Shown piece by piece: positions 44,630 through 53,849 of a stretch of 64,000 bases of DNA. How positions within the stretch are numbered: position 1 is the stretch's first letter; each line of letters begins with the position of its first letter. The notes under the pieces are model-generated. The model did not search any database, had not been told where the DNA came from, and worked only from the letters and a program-made list of their open reading frames with translations. Both the position numbers and the translations under genes were made by a program. The stretch is from the NCBI GenBank assembly GCA_017535315.1, contig JAFXUD010000067.1, positions 42,606 to 106,605 of the forward strand, read 5' to 3'. The DNA comes from Victivallales bacterium (GTDB lineage: Bacteria > Verrucomicrobiota > Lentisphaeria > Oligosphaerales > Oligosphaeraceae).

Positions 44630-44644
44630 AAATGGTTGTGATTA

Positions 44645-45328
44645 ATGCCTAAAGATTCAGACACACAATTTATGACGGGCCATGACGGACAGGAGAAGAC
44701 GCGGAACCGCATCCTGTCCGTCGCGGCCATGTTGTTTTCTGAAAAGGGCTTTGAGGGGACGTCTGTGCGTATGATTTGCGCCAAGGCAGGCGTGAATGTC
44801 TCCCTGGTGAACTACTATTTCAAGTCCAAGGAGCTCTTGTATTTTGAGGTTCACAAGTTGATTAATCTGCATCTGACCGAGCAGATGCCGTGGGCAAATG
44901 GTGAGCCAGAGCCTGTCAGGAGCCTCGACGAATGGGAGGCGCGCCTTCAAGGAATCATTTCGGGCATTTTGAAGGTTCATTTGACGAAGGACAAGTACAG
45001 CGTCTGCCGTCGCCGCCTCTTTTCGCAGGAGATGTCGCGGCCATCGAAATGTTTGCCGATGCTGATGGAGTATTTGTATAATCCCTTTAAAGCCTACCTT
45101 GAGAGTTTTTTTCGGTTGGCCTGTACTAACTTGCCAGAGAAGCGTCTGAACTTGATGATTGTCTTTCTGATGAATCAGGTAATCGGCTTTCTGCGCCTTG
45201 TGCCCCCATGGGACGCAATAATCTGCCCTGGTGGACTTGCCTTTGACGACTGGCTTGCTGACGCGACAAGCCTTTTGGCTCACATGCTTCGTCGCGAAAT
45301 AGAGGATGAACTGAAGGACGCGCAGTGA
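44645..45328 (+). CDS. TetR-family transcriptional regulator
   Basis: 227 residues. The DNA-binding domain lies at about 17-64: TRNRILSVAAMLFSEKGFEGTSVRMICAKAGVNVSLVNYYFKSKE, with the classic helix-turn-helix and the YYFKSKE closing segment. The rest is helical and should bind a small ligand; LRRxLFSQEMSRPSK-like residues (about 116-132) resemble the CecR/DUF1956 group. Its target is unknown; the closest genes are a secreted protein upstream and, beyond the repeat, a convergent transporter. No operator was identified. Confidence 0.9.
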   Translation: MPKDSDTQFMTGHDGQEKTRNRILSVAAMLFSEKGFEGTSVRMICAKAGVNVSLVNYYFKSKELLYFEVHKLINLHLTEQMPWANGEPEPVRSLDEWEARLQGIISGILKVHLTKDKYSVCRRRLFSQEMSRPSKCLPMLMEYLYNPFKAYLESFFRLACTNLPEKRLNLMIVFLMNQVIGFLRLVPPWDAIICPGGLAFDDWLADATSLLAHMLRREIEDELKDAQ

Positions 45329-45455
45329 GCCCCTCTGTGAACATGTTCTGGGTCATTGTAATGCAATAACGCGGGAATGGGGACGGCGTCGTTATTGTTC
45401 CCTCGCCTCTGGCGTTGCATGGTGCGCTATGACGGGCCGTCGTTACTCTTTTTGG

Positions 45456-45697
45456 GGGAATTATATACTTTAGTTGCCGATTGGACTTTACCCACTGAGA
45501 AGAGCCGCGTAAGCGGCGGCAAGAGCATAGCCGTGGGTGGAGCGAAGCCGCGACAGCGGCGAAGCGAAACCCACGGTCAGATGCCCACCCCAGTCCCCGT
45601 GCGCCTTGCCGCGTAGCGCAGCGAAGCGGCAAGGCGCATCTTGGCCATCGACCAATGAGGGATAATGTCATCAGGAAACTCAAGTATATAATTCCCC
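45456..45697 (-). repeat. Copy B of the hairpin element, overlapping the end of the SBF-like gene
   Basis: Full-length copy in opposite orientation to A, with both terminal repeats (GGGAATTATATACTTTAGTT at 45456 and the matching inverted end near 45681-45697). Runs of T flank both sides (CTCTTTTT before, TTTTTT after), perhaps a target duplication or a preferred T-tract. Its right end provides the last five codons and the stop of the 45680 gene. The rest of the 351-bp gap after the TetR gene shows no gene. Confidence 0.92.
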
Positions 45698-46630
45698 TTT
45701 TTTCCCCATGTGTCCAGAAAGCATGGAATCGAGCAGCATTTGGACGGTGTAGAAGACGGTGCAGGGGACGGCGGCAAGACCTGTATCGGCCTTGATGAAG
45801 GTCAACACAGTAAGAGTGATGGAAAGCGTTTTGGTGCCAGCTGTGAACAGCATGGCCTTCCTGTCCTCGACGCTGAATCCTGCTAAAAATCCCCCATACC
45901 AGATGATGGCAAGCTGGAGAATATGCAGCAGCATCCCAGCGAAGGCCGAGGCGAAAAGCAGGGAGAGTGGGGAATCCAGTAGCATCACGCGAAAGTCAGC
46001 GAAAAATGAGATGAGCAGGAGTATGACGCATAGATTGGGTATCTGTGCCATCCATTGTGGGCGGTTGCAACGGACAAGGTATTTAATGCAGAATCCTGCG
46101 ATGAAAGGAATGATGACATGCAGAAACAAGTTGACGAATAGCGTCAGGGGGCTTATTTCAAGTTCTACGCAGGAGGAAAGGCACCAGGCTATCATGGGCG
46201 GCATGGTGAAAACCCCGATGATGTTGTAGCCGATGGTCACGGTCATCGCAAGAAAGACGTTGCCTAGTGCGTTGCGCGTGAAGACGATGCCGCTGGAGAG
46301 TGTGGGGGGGACGGCAGAAATCACAATCAAGCCGAGAGTTGCCTGTTCCCCCAGGTGCATGATGTGTGCAAGAAGACTGGCCATCCAGGGGGAGAGAATG
46401 AGAGCGAGAATCGCGCCGCAGAGGAAGATGGCAAGTGTCTTACGGGTGAAACGACATTCCTTGAGGTCCACTTCCCACCCGCATAGGAAAAAAATGGCAA
46501 CCACCAGGGGATTGTTGCCGATAGCTCCACGCACGGCCTGTCCAACGGGTGGTGCCAGGATGCCAAGCAAAATGGCAAGGATAATGCCGATGGGCAATAG
46601 ATATTTTTTCTGCAGGAAGCGAGAAATCAT
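45680..46630 (-). CDS. SBF-like (bile acid:sodium symporter fold) transporter
   Basis: 316 residues from the ATG at 46630; an upstream in-frame Met at 46690 gives a His-rich extension that looks unreal. About ten membrane helices. Motifs typical of the SBF-like (PF13593) group are seen: a broken helix at VVISAVPPTLSSGIVFTRNALGN, and GFSVEDRKAMLFTAGTKTLSITLTVL near the end. It probably imports an organic anion using Na+. The last residues, GELYT, and the stop come from repeat B, so the native end has been replaced or trimmed slightly. It lies 73 bp after UppP on the same strand. Confidence 0.85.
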   Translation of the reverse strand: MISRFLQKKYLLPIGIILAILLGILAPPVGQAVRGAIGNNPLVVAIFFLCGWEVDLKECRFTRKTLAIFLCGAILALILSPWMASLLAHIMHLGEQATLGLIVISAVPPTLSSGIVFTRNALGNVFLAMTVTIGYNIIGVFTMPPMIAWCLSSCVELEISPLTLFVNLFLHVIIPFIAGFCIKYLVRCNRPQWMAQIPNLCVILLLISFFADFRVMLLDSPLSLLFASAFAGMLLHILQLAIIWYGGFLAGFSVEDRKAMLFTAGTKTLSITLTVLTFIKADTGLAAVPCTVFYTVQMLLDSMLSGHMGKKGELYT

Positions 46631-46703
46631 GGCCGTAATGTGAGGGTAATTGCAAAAATGACGCGAAATGCGTCTATATTGATGCGCCAAGAGACTCTTG
46701 CAA

Positions 46704-47510
46704 TTACCTCAAAAGTTTCCAGGCAATCAGCAGCAAAGCCAGAAATATCCTGTACCAACCGAATATTCGAAAGTCCTTTTTTCGGATGTAGGACATCAGG
46801 AAGGCTATGACGGCCCATGAGACGAGGAACGCCGTTACAAAGCCCACGGCTGTGGCCGTCCATTCATTTCTGGTCAAATGCGCTCCGCTTTTCAGCAAGC
46901 TGTAGGCGGAGGCTGCGAACATCGTCGGTATGGAGAGGAAAAAGGAGTATTCGACGGCAAGTGTGCGTGAAGCCCCCAAAAGAAGTCCTCCGATGATGGT
47001 GGAGGCGGAACGGGAGACCCCTGGGATCAGTGCGATGCATTGAAACAGACCGACGCCAATGGCCTTCGCAAAGGGAAATGATTCCAAATCATTGTGGTGC
47101 AAGGGGAGTTTCCTCCCTTCCAGAACCAGAAGAATTACTCCGCCCAACAAGAGGGCGATTGCAACGGTCCAGATTCCATAGAGGTGCTCCTGGATTGTCT
47201 TGCCGAAAAGATAGCCTAGAATCATAACGGGAAGAACCCCGACCGCGACTTTCAGCCAAAGGCGGCAGAACGCGTTGAAGTGTACCTTCTCCTTGAAGGC
47301 TGCGGCGGGAAACAGCTTCTTCCAAAAATAGACGAGGACGGCGAGGATGGAACCCAACTGAACGATGACAAAGAAGGCTTTCTTGAATTCTTCGGTGGGG
47401 AGGGGTAGGTACTCCTCGACGATAATCATGTGACCTGTGCTGGAGATGGGCAGGAATTCAGTCAGCCCCTGGATGATTCCAAGAAGAATGGTTTTGAAAA
47501 TGAGAGACAT
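46704..47510 (-). CDS. uppP: Undecaprenyl-diphosphate phosphatase UppP (BacA)
   Basis: 268 residues with about eight membrane helices. Both family motifs are present: GLTEFLPISSTGH (Glu18, Pro21, Ser23-Ser24, His27) and the arginine motif PGVSRSASTIIGG. It removes a phosphate from undecaprenyl pyrophosphate outside the inner membrane, so the lipid carrier for peptidoglycan and other polymers can be reused; extra copies give bacitracin tolerance. It lies 65 bp from the kinase gene and is probably the first gene of a unit with the SBF-like transporter. Confidence 0.96.
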   Translation of the reverse strand: MSLIFKTILLGIIQGLTEFLPISSTGHMIIVEEYLPLPTEEFKKAFFVIVQLGSILAVLVYFWKKLFPAAAFKEKVHFNAFCRLWLKVAVGVLPVMILGYLFGKTIQEHLYGIWTVAIALLLGGVILLVLEGRKLPLHHNDLESFPFAKAIGVGLFQCIALIPGVSRSASTIIGGLLLGASRTLAVEYSFFLSIPTMFAASAYSLLKSGAHLTRNEWTATAVGFVTAFLVSWAVIAFLMSYIRKKDFRIFGWYRIFLALLLIAWKLLR

Positions 47511-47575
47511 TGATTGGTATGTGCGAACGCAGGAAAGGCAGTTACCTCTTCAAGTGGAGGCGTTTCATTTCCCCG

Positions 47576-50176
47576 TCATAGGTTTTCTTTCAGCTTCATG
47601 AAGTTGAGCTTTTCAACGTAAAGCATGTCGATGGATTGCAAATGGACAAAGGTATAAACGCTGGTTTGTGCCTTGTTTGCGAAGAAACGCCCGTTTTTCA
47701 TAACCCACATCTTCTTGAAAAGCTCCATGTCGGGGAATGAGTAGAAGGCTATTTGTTTGTTGTTGATGGTCGGGGAGTAGTGCCCTGAAACGTCTGAGCA
47801 AATCTCGCCATCTTTGGAGACGATGTATTTGGCAAGGATGTAAGGTTGGTTTGTCGTGTTCGCATGGAGGATTTCCTGAAGTGTTTCTGGTAGAACATCA
47901 GCCCCCATGACGCCGATCAATTCGTCAGATGCGTTTTTAAGCGGAATCGAACAGGTCATGACCAGCTGTTTAACTTGGTTCTTGTTTAGGTAGGGTTTGG
48001 TCCAAATTGGCATGCCCGATTTGGACATTTGGGCAGAAGTGTACCAGGTGCGGAGCCTCGGATCATAGTTGTCCGCATAATCCGTGTTGTATGGATAAGA
48101 TATGTGGACGCCAGATTCAAATCCCATGTAAAGACTCAAGATTGGGAAATCGTGGTTGATGTTCTGCTTGCCATGCATCATCATATAGCACTCGAATGTC
48201 GGAAGCATGGAATTGACGGCGTTTAGAATCAACTGTAGGTTTTCTGGCTCCTTGACGGGGACTTGTTTATAGACGAAGGTTTTGAAACTGACGTATGTGC
48301 TGTAGTTGGGGTGATATTGAAAGCCAGGAGGGGCTGTCTGTGGGGTACGCCCTGCGATATAGTTGTAAAAATCTGAGACTGGCAGCGATGGCGAGGGGTT
48401 TTTCATGCGGAAGGAGACCTCCTCCGAGAAGAGCTGCATGTGTGCACCAATGTTTTTGAACTGTGTGTCAATCGTATAGGCGGTGTGGACACTTTCCGTA
48501 AATACCTGGCCAAGCGCGCTCTCAATCTTGTCAGATTCCAGTTGCTTGTAAACCTCACGTAAGACAGCCGCCGTAGAACCAGCAAACAGAAATGTCCCCA
48601 GAATCAGCAACAAAAAGAAGAAAAACTTGCTATGGCGCCTTATTAGCCGCATGGTTGCTGCCAGACGTGGATAGGGACTAACACTGACAGCTTCATCGTT
48701 GAGGTAGTTTCGTATGTCATCCGCCATTCGTGCCACACTTGAATAGCGGTCTTCTGGATTGGGGGCAAGGGCTGCGGCTACAATGGCTTTCAAATCCCTG
48801 TCAATAGTTACGCCGAAAGCATGTTTCAATGGGGCGATTTCACCCTCTTTCGCTGCGCGTAGGGCGTCTTCTGCATGACGTTGAGGATATGCCTTCTTTA
48901 GAAAAACAATTTCAAACAGGATAAGCCCCAGCAGATAGATGTCCGACCGTCTGTCGATAGGCTGTTTATTTAGGAGTTCAGGCGGGATGTAGCGTGGCGT
49001 GCCTGAGATGTTGGCAGGGGTAATGGAGGTTTGGTTTTCCAGTTTCTGCGCGATACCCCAATCCATGATATAGGTCTCGTTGAAACGGCCAATCATAATG
49101 TTCTCAGGTTTCAGATCCCTGTGAATGACATGTTTGCTGTGGGCGTATGACATGGCGTCGCATATCTTTAGGAAAACCTCCAAGCGCTGGCGCAGCATCT
49201 TGCGTTCGCGCATGGCCACATTGGCTCTGATGTGGTTTTCGTATTGCTCGGTGAGGGTGTCCAGATACTTCCGCAGGGTTTGCCCGTTGATGAGCTTCAT
49301 GGCAAGGTGCAGGCCGTGCTTCTCGTCGGAGTAGAGGCCATAGACAGGCACGATGGAGGGGTGGTCTAATTGTGCTGTTATCTCCGCCTCGTCAATGAAG
49401 GAGGTACGCACTTCATCCTTGTCTTTTATGTTATCATGCAAGGATTTTACTGCAACAATGCGGTGGAATAGCTTGTCAACTGCCTTCTGGACGGCGCCTT
49501 GGCCGCCTTCCGCAATCTTTTCGAAGAAAGTGTACTGTTTGTCAATGGCTCCCAGGTCGCTCATTGACTGGTCTCGTGTGTTGAGCAGTTCTTTGTATGC
49601 CTGGTCGTTGTGCTCGTTTTTAATGGTGGTGTAGAAATTGGTTTTTTCAGCATCGCCTTTCCCGAAAGTACTGGCAATGATGTCAAATGTGTCACCAAGC
49701 ACAGTCTTGATGTTTCGCCTACTTTCCGATGGCGTGTCATCGTCGTCCCGCCTGGAACCTTTCTTGTTCATGCGAACTGTTTCACTGGCGCGAGTAACTT
49801 TGCTTCCCGTGTCCCGTATGGCGGTTGATTTTGTCGCAGAAGAGCCTGAGGATTTCTTCTCTTCATTGGATGCATCTTCGGGAAGAACAACGGTTTTGTC
49901 CACAGGGGGAGGGTTATCGGGGAGAACGATGGTTTTGTCCACTGGAGACAAGGGACGCTTTGTGGATTTGTCAGACGAAGAGGGGGCATCGGCAGGAAGC
50001 GGGATGGTCTTGTCTGCGACAGGAGAGTTGACGACAGAGTTATTCTTGTCACCCTGAGATTTTACTGTCGATGAAGAGTTCTTTTGCGTATCGTCTGGTG
50101 TTGCAGAAGGGAGCGCATCATCCGACTCTCCTTCGGGCTTGGCTTTGAATGCCTGTTTAGTGATTTCTTCTGACAT
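47576..50176 (-). CDS. Membrane Ser/Thr protein kinase with extracytoplasmic Cache sensor
   Basis: 866 residues from ATG 50176 (an earlier ATG at 50221 has no support). Residues 1-200 are a charged, disordered region with three copies of a DKT-x-x-LP motif (Thr57, Thr82, Thr95). The kinase domain (about 215-500) has a Gly loop GEGGQGAVQ-like segment, HRDLKPEN (near 350), DWG in place of DFG, and GTPRYIPPE. One membrane helix lies near 520-540. The rest (about 545-850) is a double Cache sensor with YDPRLRTWY and LIGVMGADVLP, which binds small ligands outside the membrane. Signal and target are unknown. Divergent from the XRE gene at 50441. Confidence 0.93.
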   Translation of the reverse strand: MSEEITKQAFKAKPEGESDDALPSATPDDTQKNSSSTVKSQGDKNNSVVNSPVADKTIPLPADAPSSSDKSTKRPLSPVDKTIVLPDNPPPVDKTVVLPEDASNEEKKSSGSSATKSTAIRDTGSKVTRASETVRMNKKGSRRDDDDTPSESRRNIKTVLGDTFDIIASTFGKGDAEKTNFYTTIKNEHNDQAYKELLNTRDQSMSDLGAIDKQYTFFEKIAEGGQGAVQKAVDKLFHRIVAVKSLHDNIKDKDEVRTSFIDEAEITAQLDHPSIVPVYGLYSDEKHGLHLAMKLINGQTLRKYLDTLTEQYENHIRANVAMRERKMLRQRLEVFLKICDAMSYAHSKHVIHRDLKPENIMIGRFNETYIMDWGIAQKLENQTSITPANISGTPRYIPPELLNKQPIDRRSDIYLLGLILFEIVFLKKAYPQRHAEDALRAAKEGEIAPLKHAFGVTIDRDLKAIVAAALAPNPEDRYSSVARMADDIRNYLNDEAVSVSPYPRLAATMRLIRRHSKFFFFLLLILGTFLFAGSTAAVLREVYKQLESDKIESALGQVFTESVHTAYTIDTQFKNIGAHMQLFSEEVSFRMKNPSPSLPVSDFYNYIAGRTPQTAPPGFQYHPNYSTYVSFKTFVYKQVPVKEPENLQLILNAVNSMLPTFECYMMMHGKQNINHDFPILSLYMGFESGVHISYPYNTDYADNYDPRLRTWYTSAQMSKSGMPIWTKPYLNKNQVKQLVMTCSIPLKNASDELIGVMGADVLPETLQEILHANTTNQPYILAKYIVSKDGEICSDVSGHYSPTINNKQIAFYSFPDMELFKKMWVMKNGRFFANKAQTSVYTFVHLQSIDMLYVEKLNFMKLKENL

Positions 50177-50440
50177 ATTATGAACATCCGCGATAAATGC
50201 AGGGTACAAAAGACGACTCAATTATCCAGTAGGAACCTATATCCCTTAAAAACCAATTTAATACAAATCTATTATATTGCAAATGGAAATTGCTTTTTTT
50301 TACCATAGGATCATGTTTCGGAAGGATAAACAACCTAAAGAACTTTTATCAAGCCCCAAAAAACAAGAACAAATAAAGATTCTTTTATATTCGTTTATAG
50401 AGTGTTCTTATAGAAATAAAAAGATTATAAAGGAATAATT

Positions 50441-50866
50441 ATGAATAAAAGAGGTGAGTTGACGCAAGAGATGAGGAGGCGGCTTCAAGCGCGTCGTCGG
50501 CAGATTGGATGGTCTTTCCGAAAAGCCTCGGATTATTTCGGAGTTGAGGTATCGACGTATAGAAAATGGGAGAGCGGCAAGACGGCAAGCATTCTGTCAG
50601 AAAAGAGGTTGGAACTATTTCAGGTATTCATCAACGAAGAATACCCGCAGGGATGGGATAATGTGCATTTTTGCAACCGTTCCTGGAATGATCAGACAGA
50701 ATTGGAACGTTGTCTTTTGCTGGTGTCCAAGACCTATTCCTTGCTCTCGTGGGAGAAGTTGCTGGTAGAGCATTATACAAACTGCCTGAAGGGAACTCTT
50801 CGGCAGGTGATGGAACTCTATTTAGATGGAGATTCTCCAGCACGGCATAATTCTCGTGATGAATAA
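50441..50866 (+). CDS. XRE-family helix-turn-helix protein
   Basis: 141 residues. The N-terminal 65 residues fit an XRE-type HTH: LTQEMRRRLQARRRQIGWSFRKASDYFGVEVSTYRKWESGK. The rest is helical (ELERCLLLVSKTYSLLSWEKLL), probably for dimers or a partner. A good ribosome site (AAAGGA) precedes the ATG. It could regulate the kinase gene, with which it shares a 264-bp divergent gap, or the glycosidase gene at 50975. No cognate toxin is adjacent, so it is unlikely to be half of a toxin-antitoxin pair. Confidence 0.8.
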   Translation: MNKRGELTQEMRRRLQARRRQIGWSFRKASDYFGVEVSTYRKWESGKTASILSEKRLELFQVFINEEYPQGWDNVHFCNRSWNDQTELERCLLLVSKTYSLLSWEKLLVEHYTNCLKGTLRQVMELYLDGDSPARHNSRDE

Positions 50867-50974
50867 GCTATCTGGCGATGCTTGTTTATTTCCCCAAGGC
50901 ACTTGCATTTGGTCTCAACATATGCTATCTTGTTTATAATTTTTTATGACCATTCATCAAAAGGAGTTTTTGAT

Positions 50975-52540
50975 ATGTTCAAAAAATGTTTATTGGCAAT
51001 GTCTTTGTGCCTCGTTCTAGCTGCCGCGCCCAAGGTCAAGGTCATTGACCTTTCCTGGAGCAATCCGACTGTAGCTTTTTTGGAAAAGCACCTTGCTGAA
51101 ATGGAAAAAGATTCGCCGCTGGACGGTCTGACCATCCGCTTTTCAGGCAAGCCAGAGGAAATCGACGGCAAGAAGCACGCACCTAGCAGTGGCAACGCCT
51201 GGAACAGGAAACCGTGGAAATTTGAACAGCTTCAAGATGAAATCCAGCGTTACAAGGCGCTCCATTTCACACAGTTCACCGACAACTTCTTCTATCTGAC
51301 CACTTCCCAGATGGATTTCGACTGGTGCAACGACAATGACTGGAAGAGTGTCGCCAGCAATTTTGGCGTTGCAGCAAAGGCCGCGAAGGAGATGGGGCTG
51401 AAAGGCCTGCTGGTGGACATTGAGGAATATGGCAAGAATTTCTGGGACTACGGCGACGATGTCCATCCCAAGGAGATAAGCTACGACGAGCTTTCCAAGG
51501 TCGTCTTCAAACGCGGACAGCAATGGGGCGATGCCATATTTGGTGCCTACCCGAACATCATTCTTTTCATGCCTTATGCCCTCTCGATGCGCAACGCCAC
51601 CCTGGTCTATCCCTTCCTCAACGGCGTCATTGACGTGATGCCACCGACCGCCCTCATCTACGATGGTTGCGAAAGCCAGGGCTACCGTGCCAAGTCCCCG
51701 CTTGAATACGGGAGAATACAGAACTCGCTCCGCAAGACCATACGCATGGAGATCATGGAAAAGAACCGCGTCAAAGCACGCGCACAGGTGCTGCTCTCTC
51801 CAGCCTTTTACTTGGATGCACATTGGACAGCCTCCAGAACATCCATCTACTACCAGGCGCTTCTCCCCGAAATGGAGGAGCAGGGTCATGTCAAGTTCTT
51901 CGCACGAAACTTCCTCGGTGCTATGGAAGAGGCGGAACCGTACATTTGGCTCTATGGCGAAAAGCGCTGCTGGTGGAAAGGCTCTCCACACTCGAAGGTC
52001 CTTGGGACATGGGACGAGGCACCCAATGCGGAAGGTCTGTCGAAAACCATCATCGCACTCAAGGATTTGGATAACTTCAGGCTTGAGCCAGGGAAGAACC
52101 TTGCCATTGATCCAACCTTTACGGGAAAGGAGCATGCATGGACTCTCTGGCAACTGGAGGATGACAAAAAACTCCCCGCACCAGGCAATGGCGTCATTGG
52201 CAACGGGAAGGCAGTCGCACGCAAGGTCAAACACGGCTGCTTCCACCAGACCATTCCCATCACGCCAGGCAAATTCTACTTCTATCTGGTCAAGGGGGGG
52301 TATCAGGGAAGCAGCGGAAGAGCTGGTGCCTCTCTCTGCTTCCAGGATGCCAGCCATAAATGGCTAAGTCACAATGTCAACCTGCATCTCAAGCTTCCCC
52401 AGTCCGACAAGTTGGAAACTTGCTATGGCTATGTGCTTGCCCCTGAAAACGCGGCATTCGTCTCAATACAATGCGGAGTTTCTGGTCAGGGTGATGAGGG
52501 CGAAATCTATTTCACTGAGGTCTCCCTTTCCGAATTCTAA
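50975..52540 (+). CDS. Secreted glycosidase-like protein with C-terminal beta sandwich
   Basis: 521 residues. A ribosome site (AAAGGAG) fixes the ATG at 50975; the signal peptide is 1-17 (MFKKCLLAMSLCLVLAA). The central part (about 20-360) reads as a TIM barrel with strand ends such as GLTIRFSGK, QFTDNFFYL and GLLVDIEEYG, where Asp and Glu residues could be catalytic. Residues 380-521 form a beta sandwich (FYFYLVKGGYQGSSGRAGASLCF) of the carbohydrate-binding sort. Family not assigned. A terminator hairpin follows the stop directly. It probably acts on a glycan outside the inner membrane. Confidence 0.75.
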   Translation: MFKKCLLAMSLCLVLAAAPKVKVIDLSWSNPTVAFLEKHLAEMEKDSPLDGLTIRFSGKPEEIDGKKHAPSSGNAWNRKPWKFEQLQDEIQRYKALHFTQFTDNFFYLTTSQMDFDWCNDNDWKSVASNFGVAAKAAKEMGLKGLLVDIEEYGKNFWDYGDDVHPKEISYDELSKVVFKRGQQWGDAIFGAYPNIILFMPYALSMRNATLVYPFLNGVIDVMPPTALIYDGCESQGYRAKSPLEYGRIQNSLRKTIRMEIMEKNRVKARAQVLLSPAFYLDAHWTASRTSIYYQALLPEMEEQGHVKFFARNFLGAMEEAEPYIWLYGEKRCWWKGSPHSKVLGTWDEAPNAEGLSKTIIALKDLDNFRLEPGKNLAIDPTFTGKEHAWTLWQLEDDKKLPAPGNGVIGNGKAVARKVKHGCFHQTIPITPGKFYFYLVKGGYQGSSGRAGASLCFQDASHKWLSHNVNLHLKLPQSDKLETCYGYVLAPENAAFVSIQCGVSGQGDEGEIYFTEVSLSEF

Positions 52541-52574
52541 ATCTGTTTCCCCGTTTTTTGGGAAAACAGATTTG
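52538..52574 (+). terminator. Terminator hairpin at the end of the 50975 gene
   Basis: AAATCTGTTTCCC pairs with GGGAAAACAGATTT (one bulged A) around a T-rich loop, beginning at the stop codon. No T run follows the stem; the right arm overlaps the -35 box of the tRNA promoter. Confidence 0.6.
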
Positions 52575-52599
52575 CATGTTGGCAAGAAGAGGTTATATT
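52572..52599 (+). promoter_or_regulatory. Promoter of the tRNA-Gly gene
   Basis: TTGCAT (52572-52577) and TATATT (52594-52599) are 16 bp apart, and the tRNA begins 13 bp later. Confidence 0.5.
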
Positions 52600-52612
52600 A
52601 ATGACCGTTATC

Positions 52613-52686
52613 GCGGGTGTAGCATAGTGGTAATGCTCCAGCTTCCCAAGCTGGCTAGGAGGGTTCGATTCCCTTCACCCGCTCCA
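52613..52686 (+). tRNA. tRNA-Gly (anticodon CCC)
   Basis: The cloverleaf is complete: acceptor GCGGGTG with CACCCGC, anticodon stem CCAGC/GCTGG around loop TTCCCAA (anticodon CCC, reads GGG), and the TTCGATT T loop. The 3' CCA is encoded. It has its own promoter and a strong terminator. It stands alone, with no sign of an integrated element beside it. Confidence 0.96.
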
Positions 52687-52696
52687 CGATTCTTGC

Positions 52697-52725
52697 CCGT
52701 TTCCATTTGGAAACGGTTTTTTTTT
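52697..52725 (+). terminator. Terminator of the tRNA-Gly gene
   Basis: CCGTTTCC (52697-52704) pairs perfectly with GGAAACGG (52709-52716) around ATTT, followed by nine T. Confidence 0.92.
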
Positions 52726-52751
52726 GTATTTTTCACGAAAAAGGAATGACT

Positions 52752-53804
52752 ATGAAGCAGTTTAAGTTGAACCTGATTCCTGGTGACGGTATTGGCGTGG
52801 ATGTGATACACGAGGGGCGTCGTCTTCTTGACAGGATTGCCGAGGCGAGTGGCGGAATCTCCTTCCAGTACAATGAACTCCCCTGGAGTTGCGAGTACTA
52901 CCTCAAGAACGGGCGGATGATGCCGCCTGACGGCATGTCCATCCTGCGGGACTGCGACGCGATTCTGCTGGGGGCCGTGGGCTTCCCTGGCGTGCCAGAC
53001 CACATTTCCCTGCGCCAGCTTCTGCTCCCCATCCGTGTGGAGTTCGACGAATATGTGAACATGCGTCCTGTCAAGATGCTACCAGGGCTTCATTCGCCTT
53101 TGAAGAACGAGACGATGGACTTTGTGTGCATCCGCGAGAACTCCGAAGGGGAGTACTGTGGCAAGGGCGAGTGGAAGAACGAAGGACAACCCGACGAGAC
53201 CGTCATGCAGGAGAGCATCTTCACGCGCAAAGGGACGGAGCGCATCCTCCGCTATGCCTTCGAGTATGCGAAGAAGACAGGGCGGGACAACGTGCTTTCC
53301 GCCACGAAGTCCAATGCGCTGAATTACTCGATGGTTTTCTGGGACAAGGTGTTCGAGGAGGTTCGCAAGGACTACCCCGACATCACCTCCGCCAAGATGC
53401 ATGTCGATGCCCTGGCGGGCTATTTCATCATGCACCCAGAGCGCCTGCAAGTGGTGGTCGCCAGCAACTTGTTTGGCGACATCCTGACGGACTTGGGTTC
53501 CGCCATGCTGGGCAGCATCGGCATCTCGCCGTCGGGCAACATCAACCCTGAAGGGAAGTATCCCTCGATGTTCGAGCCCATCCACGGCTCTGCGCCTGAC
53601 ATCGCAGGCAAGGGCATCGCAAATCCAATGGGCACCTTCTGGGCCATATCGTTGATGCTGGAGCACCTCGGTTGCAAGCTTGAGGCCGACAAGGTGATGG
53701 AGGCGATGATTGCCGTCCTTACAGAAGGAAAGGCGCTGACTCGCGACATCGGCGGCAACGCTACCACCACCGAGATGACGGACGCTATTCTTTCCAAAAT
53801 CTGA
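52752..53804 (+). CDS. Isocitrate/isopropylmalate dehydrogenase-family enzyme, tartrate/D-malate dehydrogenase type
   Basis: 350 residues. It opens with LIPGDGIGVDV, the family's first strand. The middle shows FVCIRENSEGEYCG, which fits tartrate/D-malate dehydrogenases rather than isocitrate dehydrogenase. ATKSNALNYSMVFW and ASNLFGDILTDLGSAMLGS follow, and the cofactor region reads EPIHGSAPDIAGKGIANP. The latter matches NAD-dependent members (HGSAPDIAGK). It oxidises a 2-hydroxy acid with loss of CO2 in most relatives. The ATG at 52752 is set by spacing to AAGGA. No leucine genes are nearby, which fits a tartrate or malate role better than leuB. Confidence 0.85.
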   Translation: MKQFKLNLIPGDGIGVDVIHEGRRLLDRIAEASGGISFQYNELPWSCEYYLKNGRMMPPDGMSILRDCDAILLGAVGFPGVPDHISLRQLLLPIRVEFDEYVNMRPVKMLPGLHSPLKNETMDFVCIRENSEGEYCGKGEWKNEGQPDETVMQESIFTRKGTERILRYAFEYAKKTGRDNVLSATKSNALNYSMVFWDKVFEEVRKDYPDITSAKMHVDALAGYFIMHPERLQVVVASNLFGDILTDLGSAMLGSIGISPSGNINPEGKYPSMFEPIHGSAPDIAGKGIANPMGTFWAISLMLEHLGCKLEADKVMEAMIAVLTEGKALTRDIGGNATTTEMTDAILSKI

Positions 53805-53849
53805 GTAACTCGAAGCATCCCTTGCAGCCATTTAAATTGCAAAAGTGCG

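Noticed and set aside
50441..50866. Antitoxin of a toxin-antitoxin pair
   Set aside because: No small partner gene is adjacent; the next genes are a kinase and a large secreted enzyme.
52613..52686. Phage or island attachment at the tRNA-Gly gene
   Set aside because: No integrase and no duplicated tRNA 3' end was found in the window.
52752..53804. leuB (3-isopropylmalate dehydrogenase) proper
   Set aside because: No other leucine genes nearby and motifs fit the tartrate/D-malate group better.
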